Both the position numbers and the translations under genes were made by a program. Positions 10,079 to 18,051 of a stretch of DNA of 64,000 nt are shown here, one piece after another. The notes under the pieces were generated by a model that was not told the origin of the DNA, made no database searches, and saw nothing but the letters and a program-made list of their open reading frames with translations. The stretch covers positions 83,888 to 147,887 of the forward strand of contig NZ_FMDO01000014.1 of the NCBI RefSeq assembly GCF_900095305.1, written 5' to 3'. Source of the DNA: Proteiniborus sp. DW1 (GTDB lineage Bacteria; Bacillota; Clostridia; Tissierellales; Proteiniboraceae). Within the stretch, counting starts at the first letter, position 1. Every line of letters starts with the position of its first letter.

Positions 10079-10819
10079 TTAATATTTATTCTCATACCCC
10101 TGTTCTTTAATAGTAGGACTAACATTAGGAAAATATATTGTACTATATGTTTGAGCTATGCCTTGGGACCAATTTCTGTCGCTTTTATCATTAGTTCTTT
10201 TTCTCATATACTGAGACATTTCCTCATCATAGCTATCAATAATTTCCCTTAAATCACTATTATATTTTTCCTCATGATATACTGCTTCCTTTGGTAATCT
10301 TGGCTTTAGCTCTGATTTATCATTAGGATATCCTACACATAGCCCGCATATAGGATATACGTATTTTGGCAACTCAAGAAGCTCAATTATCTTCTTAGGG
10401 TTATTTCGGACTCCTCCAATTGGAACGATACCTAGGCCTAAGGATTCTGCTGCACCTATGGCATTTCCCATAGCTAGACCAACATCAACACAGCCAACCA
10501 TGATAGATTCAAGATCCTCAGTAATTACTAGCTCAACCCCATTTTTCTCTGCTGCCAGTTTTGCTCTATAAAAATCTGAAGCAAATATTAGAATAACAGG
10601 AGCTTCATCAATCCACTTTTGCCCACCAGCAAACTCTGCAATTTTTGCTTTTCTTTCTTTATCTTTTACTGCAATTATACTTACCTGTTGTCCATTAATT
10701 GAAGAGGGAGCAGCTTGAGCAGCCCTAATAATTGCATCTAGCTCCTCATCTCTTATCATTTCTTCTTTATAGCTTCTTATTGATCTATGATCCATGAAAG
10801 TTCTAATTACTTCATTCAT
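10079..10819 (-). CDS. Nitroreductase family NAD(P)H:FMN oxidoreductase
   Basis: A 246-residue flavoprotein of the nitroreductase fold. The N-terminal motif MDHRSIRSYKEEMI and the segment QAAPSSINGQQVSIIAV form the FMN phosphate and isoalloxazine site. ESLGLGIVPIGGVRNNPKKI is the second FMN segment, and LCVGYPND is typical of the NfrA/NfsA branch. The C-terminus carries the extra helical arm seen in NADPH-dependent members. AGGAGG lies about 8 bases before the ATG. Likely activity is two-electron reduction of quinones, flavins or nitro compounds in the cytosol; the physiological substrate is not visible. Confidence 0.85.
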   Translation of the reverse strand: MNEVIRTFMDHRSIRSYKEEMIRDEELDAIIRAAQAAPSSINGQQVSIIAVKDKERKAKIAEFAGGQKWIDEAPVILIFASDFYRAKLAAEKNGVELVITEDLESIMVGCVDVGLAMGNAIGAAESLGLGIVPIGGVRNNPKKIIELLELPKYVYPICGLCVGYPNDKSELKPRLPKEAVYHEEKYNSDLREIIDSYDEEMSQYMRKRTNDKSDRNWSQGIAQTYSTIYFPNVSPTIKEQGYENKY

Positions 10820-11008
10820 ACTAGGTACCTCCTAAAATATTTTCTAAAGCTTTAATTAAAATCATAAAATATTATACCCATGTAACTATTCATTACTCAC
10901 ATAAGCAGGAATTTGCATGATAAATGTATAATAAATTATACATGAAATAGTTAACAGGCTTATGTAAGAAAATTTTCCCCTATGGGAAACTGGAAAGGAG
11001 AAATAGAC

Positions 11009-11476
11009 ATGGAATGGAAAATAAAAAAATATAATGAGTTAACCATTGAAGAATTGTACAGTATTTTAAAAGCAAGAATAGAAGTATTTGTAGTAGAGCA
11101 GAATTGCTTTTACCAAGACTGTGATGGAAAGGACAAAAAAGCATATCATTTATTCTTAGAGGATAATGGAGATGTTATTGCATATACAAGAATTTTAGAA
11201 AAAGGCATATCTTATGATGAAGTTTCTATTGGTAGATTTTTAGTTAAGGATAAGTATCGTCGTAAAGGCTTAGCAAAGGAAATGTTAAAAAGAGCAATTA
11301 ACTTTATTGAAGAAACCTTAAATGAAAAATCCATTAGGCTTTCTGGACAAGTATATATAAAGGGTTTATATAAAAGTTTTGGATTTGAAGAGGTTTCAGA
11401 TATATATCTAGAAGATAATATACCTCATGTTGAAATGCTATACAAATTAGATAAAAATAAGAAACAGTTACCTTGA
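11009..11476 (+). CDS. ElaA-type GNAT N-acetyltransferase
   Basis: A 155-residue acetyltransferase of the GNAT fold, ElaA branch. The start at ATG 11009 is preferred over an upstream in-frame ATG because GGAAAGGAG lies 9 bases upstream. The N-terminus (YSILKARIEVFVVEQNCFYQ) is the ElaA signature, and VSIGRFLVKDKYRRKGLAKE carries the acetyl-CoA pyrophosphate loop R-R-K-G-L-A. The substrate is unknown. The 3' end of this gene has diverged copies at 12174-12251 and 13720-13797 in the repeat array downstream. The stop codon lies inside a hairpin. Confidence 0.88.
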   Translation: MEWKIKKYNELTIEELYSILKARIEVFVVEQNCFYQDCDGKDKKAYHLFLEDNGDVIAYTRILEKGISYDEVSIGRFLVKDKYRRKGLAKEMLKRAINFIEETLNEKSIRLSGQVYIKGLYKSFGFEEVSDIYLEDNIPHVEMLYKLDKNKKQLP

Positions 11477-11496
11477 TTATAGGTAAAGGTAACTGT
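11464..11496. terminator. Hairpin between elaA-like gene and secreted-protein array
   Basis: An 11-bp stem (ACAGTTACCTT with AAGGTAACTGT) overlaps the acetyltransferase stop codon. The T-rich side is on the minus strand, so it probably ends the leftward secreted-protein gene. Confidence 0.6.
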
Positions 11497-11510
11497 ATCC
11501 TTAATTATAC

Positions 11511-11990
11511 TTACCACCCTCTACATTCCCACTTATATTCCTGCCTTACTACAGATTCTACATAAGTACATCTAGTACATTTGTAGTCCACTATTACATG
11601 TCTTGCCATTTCATAATCATGACCATTTGCTTTGTGTTGACATTTTCTAATTCTATCTGTGTAAAACCATGTTTTACCTGGAGTTTCAGTTATTATTATC
11701 ACACCTCCACATTCACATGCAGGAGCATTGATGCCAATGTCATTAGTGCGTGAACGCTCAAGATGCTTACTATAGGGAATACCACAGCTACATATCAAAA
11801 CTCCATTCTCAACATAAGGCTCTTGTTTAGATACTTGCTCTGTAGTGGCAGAAGATTCTGTGTCTATAGATGTATGATTGGAGGGAACATATGTAGAAGT
11901 ATCCATTCTTTGGTCTGCTGATGCAAAAGTACTTATATAGCTTATTAATGCAAACATAAGTATTAGTTTAGCTAATAGTCCCTTTTTCAT
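11511..11990 (-). CDS. Secreted Cys/His-rich protein, paralog A1
   Basis: A 159-residue secreted protein of unknown function, first of four paralogs. The ATG at 11990 is chosen because AGGAGGT sits 10 bases upstream; an in-frame GTG at 12002 overlaps that site. Residues 1-25 are a signal peptide ending ASA. A Ser/Thr-rich linker (about 26-60) leads to a mature domain with CSCGIPYSKHLERS, CECGG, a CQHKANGHDYEM segment, CTRC and a final WEC. The paired cysteines and histidines suggest one or two zinc ribbons, an inference. Its C-terminal half differs clearly from paralog A2 at the same place in the next unit, while the first 80 residues are almost the same. Confidence 0.75.
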   Translation of the reverse strand: MKKGLLAKLILMFALISYISTFASADQRMDTSTYVPSNHTSIDTESSATTEQVSKQEPYVENGVLICSCGIPYSKHLERSRTNDIGINAPACECGGVIIITETPGKTWFYTDRIRKCQHKANGHDYEMARHVIVDYKCTRCTYVESVVRQEYKWECRGW

Positions 11991-12173
11991 AACAGACTGC
12001 ACCTCCTTTCATATAGATTTATCAAAGCTTTTGACCATATATTAACAATTAAACATTAAATTGCAAAGCTTGTTACAAATTCGTAACAAATAGCTCTTTA
12101 AAAATTAAATGGAAGCTTGTAGTTTTTAATAGCTAAAAGCTTTTTTTAATTTTTTGTTAATTGTTTTAAAAAT

Positions 12174-12251
12174 ATGGACATAGAGGTATCAGATACATGT
12201 TTAGAAGACGATTTACCTAATGTTGAAATGCTATACAAATCAGCCGAATAA
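12174..12251 (+). pseudogene. Relic of acetyltransferase 3' end (copy 1)
   Basis: Reads DIEVSDTCLEDDLPNVEMLY before a stop. This parallels the end of the intact acetyltransferase (EEVSDIYLEDNIPHVEMLY). Only about 25 codons remain, with no upstream part of the gene. Confidence 0.75.
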
Positions 12252-12257
12252 AAGGAC

Positions 12258-12284
12258 AGGTACCTTGATATAGTTCAAGGTACC
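12258..12284. terminator. Hairpin terminator in array spacer (copy 1)
   Basis: Perfect 11-bp stem (AGGTACCTTGA with TCAAGGTACCT) just past the stop of paralog B1. The T-rich stretch follows on the minus strand. Confidence 0.7.
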
Positions 12285-12291
12285 TATTCTC

Positions 12292-12774
12292 TTAATAATC
12301 CCATCCTCTACATTCCCATTTGGAATCTTGTGTTGTTATAGAATCTACATAAGCACATTGAATACATTCATACACTACTATTACATCCCTTACCATTTTA
12401 TAATCATGACCATATTTTTTATGTTGACATTCTTTTGATTCATGTGTGTATTTCCATGGTCCTGGAATTCTTGATTCTCTTATATTACCTCCGCAGTCAC
12501 ATTTATAAGCATTGATGCCAATGTCGTCAGTGTGTGAACGCTCAAGATGCTTACTATAGGGAATACCACAGCTACACATCAAAACTCCATTCTCAACATA
12601 AGGCTCTTGTTTAGATACTTGCTCTGTAGTGGCAGAAGATTCTGTGTCTATAGATGTATGATTAGAGGGAACATATGTAGAGGTATCCATTCTTTGGTCT
12701 GCTGATGCAAAAGTACTTATATAGCTTATTAATACAAGCATAAGTATTAGTTTAGCTAATAGTCTTTTTTTCAT
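12292..12774 (-). CDS. Secreted Cys/His-rich protein, paralog B1
   Basis: A 160-residue secreted protein starting MKKRLLAKLILMLVLISYIS, with a signal peptide ending near ASA (about 25). AAGGAGG precedes the ATG. The mature part has the family order CSCG, CDCGG, CQHKKYGHDYKM, CIQC and WEC, plus a two-residue C-terminal extension (DY) that A paralogs lack. It differs from B2 mainly in the last 65 residues (for example KYTHESKEC against FYTDESKEC). The promoter region contains TTGACT on the coding strand about 40 bases upstream. Function is unknown; four conserved Cys pairs make an extracellular metal-binding or disulfide-rich domain likely. Confidence 0.75.
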   Translation of the reverse strand: MKKRLLAKLILMLVLISYISTFASADQRMDTSTYVPSNHTSIDTESSATTEQVSKQEPYVENGVLMCSCGIPYSKHLERSHTDDIGINAYKCDCGGNIRESRIPGPWKYTHESKECQHKKYGHDYKMVRDVIVVYECIQCAYVDSITTQDSKWECRGWDY

Positions 12775-13010
12775 AACAGATTACACCTCCTTATATTAGA
12801 TTTACCACAATTTGTTGACTAAATATTAACATTAAACCATTAAACTGTAAATAATATTACAAAATATTAACAATTATTTTCTCTTAATACTTCTTTTGAT
12901 AATGTATTACACCTCTGGTCTTTTTGGCTTAAATATCATTTAGATTTTTGCTAGAAAATTTTTCACTAAAACACAAAATTAATTTATATTAGGGCCAAAT
13001 AAAAGGACAA

Positions 13011-13035
13011 GTACCTTGATTATGAGTCAAGGTAC
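13011..13035. terminator. Hairpin terminator in array spacer (before A2)
   Basis: Perfect 9-bp stem GTACCTTGA / TCAAGGTAC just past the stop of A2. It is preceded by CAAATAAAAGGACAAG, a shorter match to the relic end at 12245-12258. Confidence 0.65.
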
Positions 13036-13056
13036 CTGTTTTTCCTTTAATTATAC

Positions 13057-13536
13057 TTACCATCCTTTACATTCCCACTTGTATTCACTATATGAGTCAT
13101 ATTCTAAGTAACTACAATTATTACAGCTATACTTAGTTACTACCTTTCTTTCCATTTCATAATCATGTCCATAATGATGGTGGATACATTTTCTTTCCTC
13201 TTTCGTATAGAACCAATCAAACTTAGTTACAGTTGTAAGTATTTTACCACCACATCCACATATAGGAGTTAATAAATGAAATTCATCTTTGTTCTTGTTT
13301 TGATCAAGATGCTCAAAGTAAGGAATACCACAGCTACACATCAAAACTCCATCCTCAACATAAGGCTCTTGCTTATTTTCCTGTTCTGTAGTGACGGGAG
13401 ATTCTGTGTCTATAGATGTATGATTAGAGGTAACATATGTAGAGGTATCCATTCTTTGGTCTGCTGATGCAAAAGTACTTATATAGCTTATTAATACAAG
13501 CATAAGTATTAGTTTAGCTAATAGTCTTTTTTTCAT
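13057..13536 (-). CDS. Secreted Cys/His-rich protein, paralog A2
   Basis: A 159-residue secreted protein with the same signal peptide and Ser/Thr-rich linker as the other three. The ATG at 13536 has AGGAGG 10 bases upstream. The mature domain keeps the framework CSCGIPYFEHL, CGCGG, CIHHHYGHDYEM, CNNC and YKWECKGW. Most residues between these anchors differ from A1, although total length is unchanged. This is the most divergent of the four. Constant length and cysteines with altered surface residues suggest diversification of a folded domain rather than decay. Confidence 0.75.
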   Translation of the reverse strand: MKKRLLAKLILMLVLISYISTFASADQRMDTSTYVTSNHTSIDTESPVTTEQENKQEPYVEDGVLMCSCGIPYFEHLDQNKNKDEFHLLTPICGCGGKILTTVTKFDWFYTKEERKCIHHHYGHDYEMERKVVTKYSCNNCSYLEYDSYSEYKWECKGW

Positions 13537-13719
13537 AACAGATTGCACCTCCTTTCATATAGATTTATCAAAGTCTTTGGCCATATATTAACAATTAAAC
13601 ATTAAATTGTAAAGCTTGTTACAAATTCGTAACAAATAGCTCTTTAAAAATTAAATGGAAGCTTGTAGTTTTTAATAGCTAAAAGCTTTTTTTAATTTTT
13701 TGTTAATTGTTTTAAAAAT

Positions 13720-13797
13720 ATGGACATAGAGGTATCAGATACATGTTTAGAAGACGATTTACCTCATGTTGAAATGCTATACAAATCAGCCGAATAA
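13720..13797 (+). pseudogene. Relic of acetyltransferase 3' end (copy 2)
   Basis: Same 25-codon relic as at 12174-12251, shifted by 1546 bp. It encodes DDLPHVEMLYKSAE; the His matches the intact acetyltransferase, where copy 1 has Asn. Confidence 0.75.
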
Positions 13798-13803
13798 AAG
13801 GAC

Positions 13804-13830
13804 AGGTACCTTGATATAGTTCAAGGTACC
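13804..13830. terminator. Hairpin terminator in array spacer (copy 2)
   Basis: Same 11-bp stem as at 12258-12284, shifted by 1546 bp and placed just past the stop of B2. Confidence 0.7.
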
Positions 13831-13837
13831 TATTCTC

Positions 13838-14320
13838 TTAATAACCCCATCCTTTACATTCCCACTTGTATTCATACGTTCCTATAGAATATACATAAGC
13901 ACATTGAGTACATTTGTAGTCTACTCTTACATGTCTTGCCATTTCATAATCATGACCATATTTTTTATGTTGACATTCTTTTGATTCATCTGTGTAAAAC
14001 CATGGTCCTGGAGTTCTTGATTCTCTTATATTACCTCCGCAGTCACATTTATAAGCATTGATGCCAATATCATTAGTGTGTGAACGCTCAAGATGCTTAC
14101 TATAGGGAATACCACAGCTACACATCAAAACTCCATTCTCAACATAAGGCTCTTGTTTAGATACTTGCTCTGTAGTGGCAGAAGATTCTGTGTCTATAGA
14201 TGTATGATTAGAGGTAACATATGTAGAGGTATCCATTCTTTGGTCTGCTGATGCAAAAGTACTTATATAGCTTATTAATACAAGCATAAGTATTAGTTTA
14301 GTTAATAGTCTTTTTTTCAT
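13838..14320 (-). CDS. Secreted Cys/His-rich protein, paralog B2
   Basis: A 160-residue secreted protein, promoter-most member of the array. Signal peptide, linker and CSCG/CDCGG segments match B1 almost exactly. Its C-terminal part (HDYEMARHVRVDYKCTQCAY) is closer to A1 (HDYEMARHVIVDYKCTRCTY) than to B1, suggesting gene conversion between copies. AAGGAGG precedes the ATG. Function is unknown. Confidence 0.75.
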   Translation of the reverse strand: MKKRLLTKLILMLVLISYISTFASADQRMDTSTYVTSNHTSIDTESSATTEQVSKQEPYVENGVLMCSCGIPYSKHLERSHTNDIGINAYKCDCGGNIRESRTPGPWFYTDESKECQHKKYGHDYEMARHVRVDYKCTQCAYVYSIGTYEYKWECKGWGY

Positions 14321-14498
14321 AACAGATTACACCTCCTTATATTAGATTTACCACAATTTGTTGACTAAATATTAACATTAAACCATTAAACTGTAAATAA
14401 TATTACAAAATATTAATAACTACACTTTGAATAATTAGATAAAAGAAAATCTGTAACTTTTAGTATCTGTAAACTTTTTTGCGAACTATTTTTTGCTA

Positions 14499-14529
14499 TT
14501 GACAATACAGTATATAAACAATATACTGT
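14499..14529 (+). promoter_or_regulatory. Promoter with embedded GntR operator
   Basis: TTGACA at 14499-14504 and TATACT at 14522-14527 are 17 bp apart. A perfect 9-bp inverted repeat, ACAGTATAT-5-ATATACTGT (14507-14529), fills the spacer and covers the -10 box. A protein bound there would block RNA polymerase. The first gene encodes a YtrA-type GntR regulator, so autorepression is the likely reading. Confidence 0.8.
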
Positions 14530-14561
14530 ATATATACTATATACACAGTTAGGGTGATGAA

Positions 14562-14936
14562 ATGTTTGTAACCTTATCCAATACAAATCCTGATCCTTTA
14601 TATAAGCAGGTTAAAGATCAGATAGTACAAGCAATAGTTACTGGAGAATTAAAAGAAGATGAGCTTTTACCATCTATAAGAACTATGGCAAATGAGCTAA
14701 AAATTAGCGTAATTACAGTTAAAAGGGCTTATGCAGACTTAGAAAGCGAAGGATACATAGTGACACGACCTGGATTAGGTTCCTTTGTAACTTCAATAAA
14801 CAAGGATAATCTAAGGGATGAAAAGCTAAAGGAGATAAGAGAAAGGCTTAAAGAGATAGCAGATGAAGCTAGGAGATATTATATAGAAATTGACGACGTT
14901 ATTAAAATGTTAAAAGAGATAAAGGAGGAATTTTAA
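14562..14936 (+). CDS. GntR family transcriptional regulator, YtrA type
   Basis: A 124-residue DNA-binding protein. Residues about 8-75 are a GntR winged helix (DPLYKQVKDQIVQAIVTGEL, LPSIRTMANELKISVITVKR, LESEGYIVTRPGLGSFV). The remaining 45 residues form a short helical C-terminus with no ligand-binding domain, as in the YtrA subfamily. Members of this group repress the ABC transporter genes next to them, often in response to cell-envelope stress or antibiotics. It overlaps the ATPase gene by one base (TAATG) and has a palindromic operator in its own promoter. Confidence 0.92.
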   Translation: MFVTLSNTNPDPLYKQVKDQIVQAIVTGELKEDELLPSIRTMANELKISVITVKRAYADLESEGYIVTRPGLGSFVTSINKDNLRDEKLKEIRERLKEIADEARRYYIEIDDVIKMLKEIKEEF

Positions 14937-15817
14937 TGAGGAATATTTTAGAGATATCAAACTTAAGAAAAGAATACAAGGAGTTTACACTGAAGGATAT
15001 TTCTTTGACTCTACCAAGAGGATATATAATGGGGTTGATTGGACCCAATGGCGCAGGTAAATCTACTACAATAAAAGCAATAATGAACTTAATAAACTGT
15101 GATAGTGGTAAGATAAAATTATTTGGTCTAGACTATGAAAACTCTGAAGAGGAAATAAAAAATAAGATAGGATATGTAGGAGAGGAACAGTATTTCTATG
15201 AAGACATGAGTGTGAAATGGATGGAGCAGTTCATCTCTCAGCACTATAGACAATGGAATAAGGATGAATTCTATGCCCTTTTAGAAAGATTCAATGTAAG
15301 TCCTACAAAAAAAGTTCAGGAGCTTTCTAAGGGAATGAGGGTAAAGCTTTCCTTAGCCTTAGCTTTAGCTCACAATCCAGAACTAATAATACTTGACGAG
15401 CCTACATCGGGTCTTGACCCAGTTATAAGAAGTGAAATACTCAAAATACTTCTAGAAATAATACAAGATGAAAACAAGTCAGTTCTATTCTCTACTCATA
15501 TTACTGAGGATATTGAAAAAATAGCTGACTATGTAACATATCTAATTGATGGAAGGATTGTACTGTCAGCTCCAAAGGACGAACTACTAGAGAAATGGAA
15601 AACTATACACATAAAAAATGGATATGAAATAAGAGAAATAAACAGCAAGCTTATAGGGATTGAGCAAAACTACTTTGGAATAACTGGATTAACTGATAGA
15701 TACGAAGAGCTAAAAAATACAATAAAACCATATATTGAAAAAGATGTTATAAGAGTTGAGAACACCAGCATAGATCAAATATTAATATCATTAGTAAAGG
15801 AGAGAGGCTTATGCTAA
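14936..15817 (+). CDS. ABC transporter ATP-binding protein (YtrB-like)
   Basis: A 293-residue ATPase. Walker A is GPNGAGKST, the signature is LSKGMRVKLSLA, and Walker B is LIILDEPTSGLD followed by a switch His in STH. The C-terminal 90 residues form the extra domain common in YtrB and BcrA-like exporters. It would energise the permease encoded just downstream (7-bp overlap). The substrate is unknown; a lipid or peptide exporter or detoxification role is inferred from the YtrA-type regulator. Confidence 0.92.
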   Translation: MRNILEISNLRKEYKEFTLKDISLTLPRGYIMGLIGPNGAGKSTTIKAIMNLINCDSGKIKLFGLDYENSEEEIKNKIGYVGEEQYFYEDMSVKWMEQFISQHYRQWNKDEFYALLERFNVSPTKKVQELSKGMRVKLSLALALAHNPELIILDEPTSGLDPVIRSEILKILLEIIQDENKSVLFSTHITEDIEKIADYVTYLIDGRIVLSAPKDELLEKWKTIHIKNGYEIREINSKLIGIEQNYFGITGLTDRYEELKNTIKPYIEKDVIRVENTSIDQILISLVKERGLC

Positions 15818-16482
15818 ATATAATATACAAAGACCTTTATCAAGCTAGGAAGACCATACTTCTATATTCTTTAATCGGATTGTTTTTTGTTTTTTCAACT
15901 ATTCAAGCTGATACAAGTATATTTATGTCAGCAGGATTTATTTTTCTAATGGTTTATGGAGTAGTAGCAAGAAATGAATACGTTGAAGATAAGAATAGGG
16001 GATATTCATTACTTAGAACTCTTCCATTGAAGCCTTATAAGATTGTAATGAGTAAGTATATGACTGCTTTAATTTTAGCAGCAGTCAGTGTATTGTATTA
16101 TTACTTGATGTCAGTTATTTTCAACAATAAGACCTTAATGAATAGTTATTTGATTACAATACCATTAATCGGTGCAGGCCTTGCCCTCATATTTACAGGT
16201 GTATTATATATATTTATCTATAAATACGGAGCTGCTAGGGCTATAAATCTATCTCGAATATTCTTCCTTGGATTTTTCTTTATACCAGTTATTTTTTCTT
16301 CATTATTAAAAAGCGTTCCAACGCCAAGCTTCATCGAATCAGGAGAGCTAGAGATAATTTTGGAAAGCGTTGCAACTGACTTTACAATATGGAGTCTACT
16401 ATTCTTGGGAGTATCACTAGTTATATACTTTTTAACAATGCTAGTAAGTATCAGTCAATTTAAGAAGAATAAGATTATGTAA
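15811..16482 (+). CDS. ABC-2 type permease
   Basis: A 223-residue integral membrane protein with about six hydrophobic helices and no soluble domain, of the ABC2_membrane_5 type. The cytoplasmic loop NEYVEDKNRGYSLLRTLPLKPYKIVMSKY is typical: it positions the coupling helix against the ATPase. It ends the three-gene GntR-ABC operon. No terminator directly follows, but a large palindrome lies 100 bp downstream. Confidence 0.85.
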   Translation: MLNIIYKDLYQARKTILLYSLIGLFFVFSTIQADTSIFMSAGFIFLMVYGVVARNEYVEDKNRGYSLLRTLPLKPYKIVMSKYMTALILAAVSVLYYYLMSVIFNNKTLMNSYLITIPLIGAGLALIFTGVLYIFIYKYGAARAINLSRIFFLGFFFIPVIFSSLLKSVPTPSFIESGELEIILESVATDFTIWSLLFLGVSLVIYFLTMLVSISQFKKNKIM

Positions 16483-16581
16483 TTTATAGTACAGTACCAA
16501 ATATCTGCTTTCTAATTTTGCTGATATATACTATATAGTTCCACCAGCAAAAAATATTAGAACTGCTGCACAGTTAAAATT

Positions 16582-16645
16582 AAAAGAGATTCTTCACTTA
16601 TGTAAATATGTCATTCTGAGGACGTAAGTGCGAAGAATCTCTTTT
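16582..16645. repeat. REP-like palindromic element, copy 1
   Basis: Perfect 14-bp arms (AAAAGAGATTCTTC with GAAGAATCTCTTTT) plus an inner CACTTA/TAAGTG pairing around a loop holding GTCATTCTGAGGAC. It has the same build as the element at 50403-50468. It lies between convergent genes, so it may also act as a terminator in both directions. Confidence 0.65.
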
Positions 16646-16740
16646 TAATTGTGACTCAAATTCAACATATGCAGTAGCACATTTGAAAGAGTAGCTTATA
16701 CTCTTCTTAGTTTAGAGCAAAACCTTGAAAATGTTTTGCA

Positions 16741-18051
16741 TTATTGCTTTGCTATTTCACCAATTAAATCATATTCTACTGCTTCTAAAATTTTACATTT
16801 AACGAATTTATTTAATAGGTTTTCCTTACCATTATTCTTAACAAAAACTACTCCATCCATATCTGGAACATCCATATAAGTCCTACCTATATAGTATTGA
16901 TTATCTGGAGTTGTTGATTCTATTAATACCTTATAAACGTTTCCGATTTTTTTACTTAGGCTGTCTTTTGAGATTTGTTCTTGAAGCTTCATTATTTTAT
17001 CAAATCTATCTTCTTTAATAGCCTCTTCAATTTGCTCTTTTAGTCTTGCTGCTGGAGTATTGTCTTCCATTGAATAAGTAAATACTCCCAGCTTATCAAA
17101 TCTTGTTTCTTTAACGAAATCATATAATTCATTAAAATCCTCTTCTGTTTCACCAGGGAAGCCTACTATTAATGTAGTTCTTAGAATCACATCTGGTATT
17201 TCCTTTCTAATTTTTTCTATTAGCTTTCTAATGCTTGCCCCATCACTTTTCCTGTTCATTCTTTTTAATACTGAATCAGATATGTGTTGTATTGGTATAT
17301 CAAAATAGTTACATATTTTATGATTATTCTTTACAACAGCGATTAATTCATCGCTTATGCTTTCTGGATAAGCATATAGAAATCTAATCCACTGAAATCC
17401 TTCTATTTTACAAAGCTCTTCTAAAAGCTCTGCAAGCTTTGATTCTCCATATAAATCGATTCCGTATTTTGTAGTATCCTGAGCTATAACTATAAGCTCT
17501 TTTATTCCTTGCTTTGCAAGATTCTTAGCTTCTCCTAAAACATCTTCCATAGTTCTAGAAATATATGGACCTTGTATATAGGGTATAGCACAATAGGTAC
17601 AATTGTTGTTACAGCCTTCTGCAATTTTAAGGTAAGCCATATTTTCACCAGTAGTTAGTACCCTGTTATTAAAGTCTAATTTAGCTTCTTTTCCCTCTTC
17701 TAGACCCAATAACTTCTCAATTTCCTTCCATATGTGTTCATAATCGCTTATACTTAAAAATAAATCCACCTCAGGAATTTCTTTCACTAATTCTTCCTTA
17801 TACCTTTGAACAAGGCAGCCTGTCACGATTAAATACTTACATCTATTTTTCTTAAGCTCTGCCATTTCAAATATGGTGTTTATAGCTTCTTGTTTTGCAG
17901 ATTCTATAAAACCACAAGTATTTATAACTATTATATCTGCCTGTTTTTCGTCATTTACTATATTGAAATTATGTTTATTGAATAATCCGATTATTCCTTC
18001 TGTCACTACTAAGTTTTTACTACAGCCTAATGAAACAAAACCTACATCCAT
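16741..18051 (-). CDS. rimO: Ribosomal protein S12 methylthiotransferase RimO
   Basis: A 436-residue radical-SAM enzyme that adds a methylthio group to an aspartate of ribosomal protein S12. The N-terminal cluster domain has VSLGCSKNLVVTEG and NTCGFIESAKQEAI, which separate RimO from MiaB. The radical SAM motif is CNNNCTYC near residue 150. The C-terminal 65 residues form a TRAM domain. The usual NLVDSE is NLVVTE here. It is a single gene read leftward; its start is supported by a purine-rich site before the ATG. Confidence 0.93.
   Translation of the reverse strand: MDVGFVSLGCSKNLVVTEGIIGLFNKHNFNIVNDEKQADIIVINTCGFIESAKQEAINTIFEMAELKKNRCKYLIVTGCLVQRYKEELVKEIPEVDLFLSISDYEHIWKEIEKLLGLEEGKEAKLDFNNRVLTTGENMAYLKIAEGCNNNCTYCAIPYIQGPYISRTMEDVLGEAKNLAKQGIKELIVIAQDTTKYGIDLYGESKLAELLEELCKIEGFQWIRFLYAYPESISDELIAVVKNNHKICNYFDIPIQHISDSVLKRMNRKSDGASIRKLIEKIRKEIPDVILRTTLIVGFPGETEEDFNELYDFVKETRFDKLGVFTYSMEDNTPAARLKEQIEEAIKEDRFDKIMKLQEQISKDSLSKKIGNVYKVLIESTTPDNQYYIGRTYMDVPDMDGVVFVKNNGKENLLNKFVKCKILEAVEYDLIGEIAKQ

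Larger units (their letters stand above)
11498..13043. repeat. Tandem duplication unit 1 (1546 bp)
   Basis: First copy of a two-gene unit: secreted protein A1, spacer with relic and hairpin, secreted protein B1, spacer. Corresponding landmarks recur exactly 1546 bp later (11511/13057, 12292/13838, 12774/14320). Spacers and 5' gene ends are nearly identical to unit 2. The A genes differ strongly in their 3' halves. Confidence 0.85.
13044..14416. repeat. Tandem duplication unit 2
   Basis: Second copy of the two-gene unit. The near-identity with unit 1 continues past the B2 gene start to 14416 (matching 12870) and then stops abruptly, which marks the duplication edge. Confidence 0.85.

Noticed and set aside
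11511..14320. CRISPR-like repeat array
   Set aside because: The repeats are 1.5-kb gene duplications, not short direct repeats with spacers; no cas genes.
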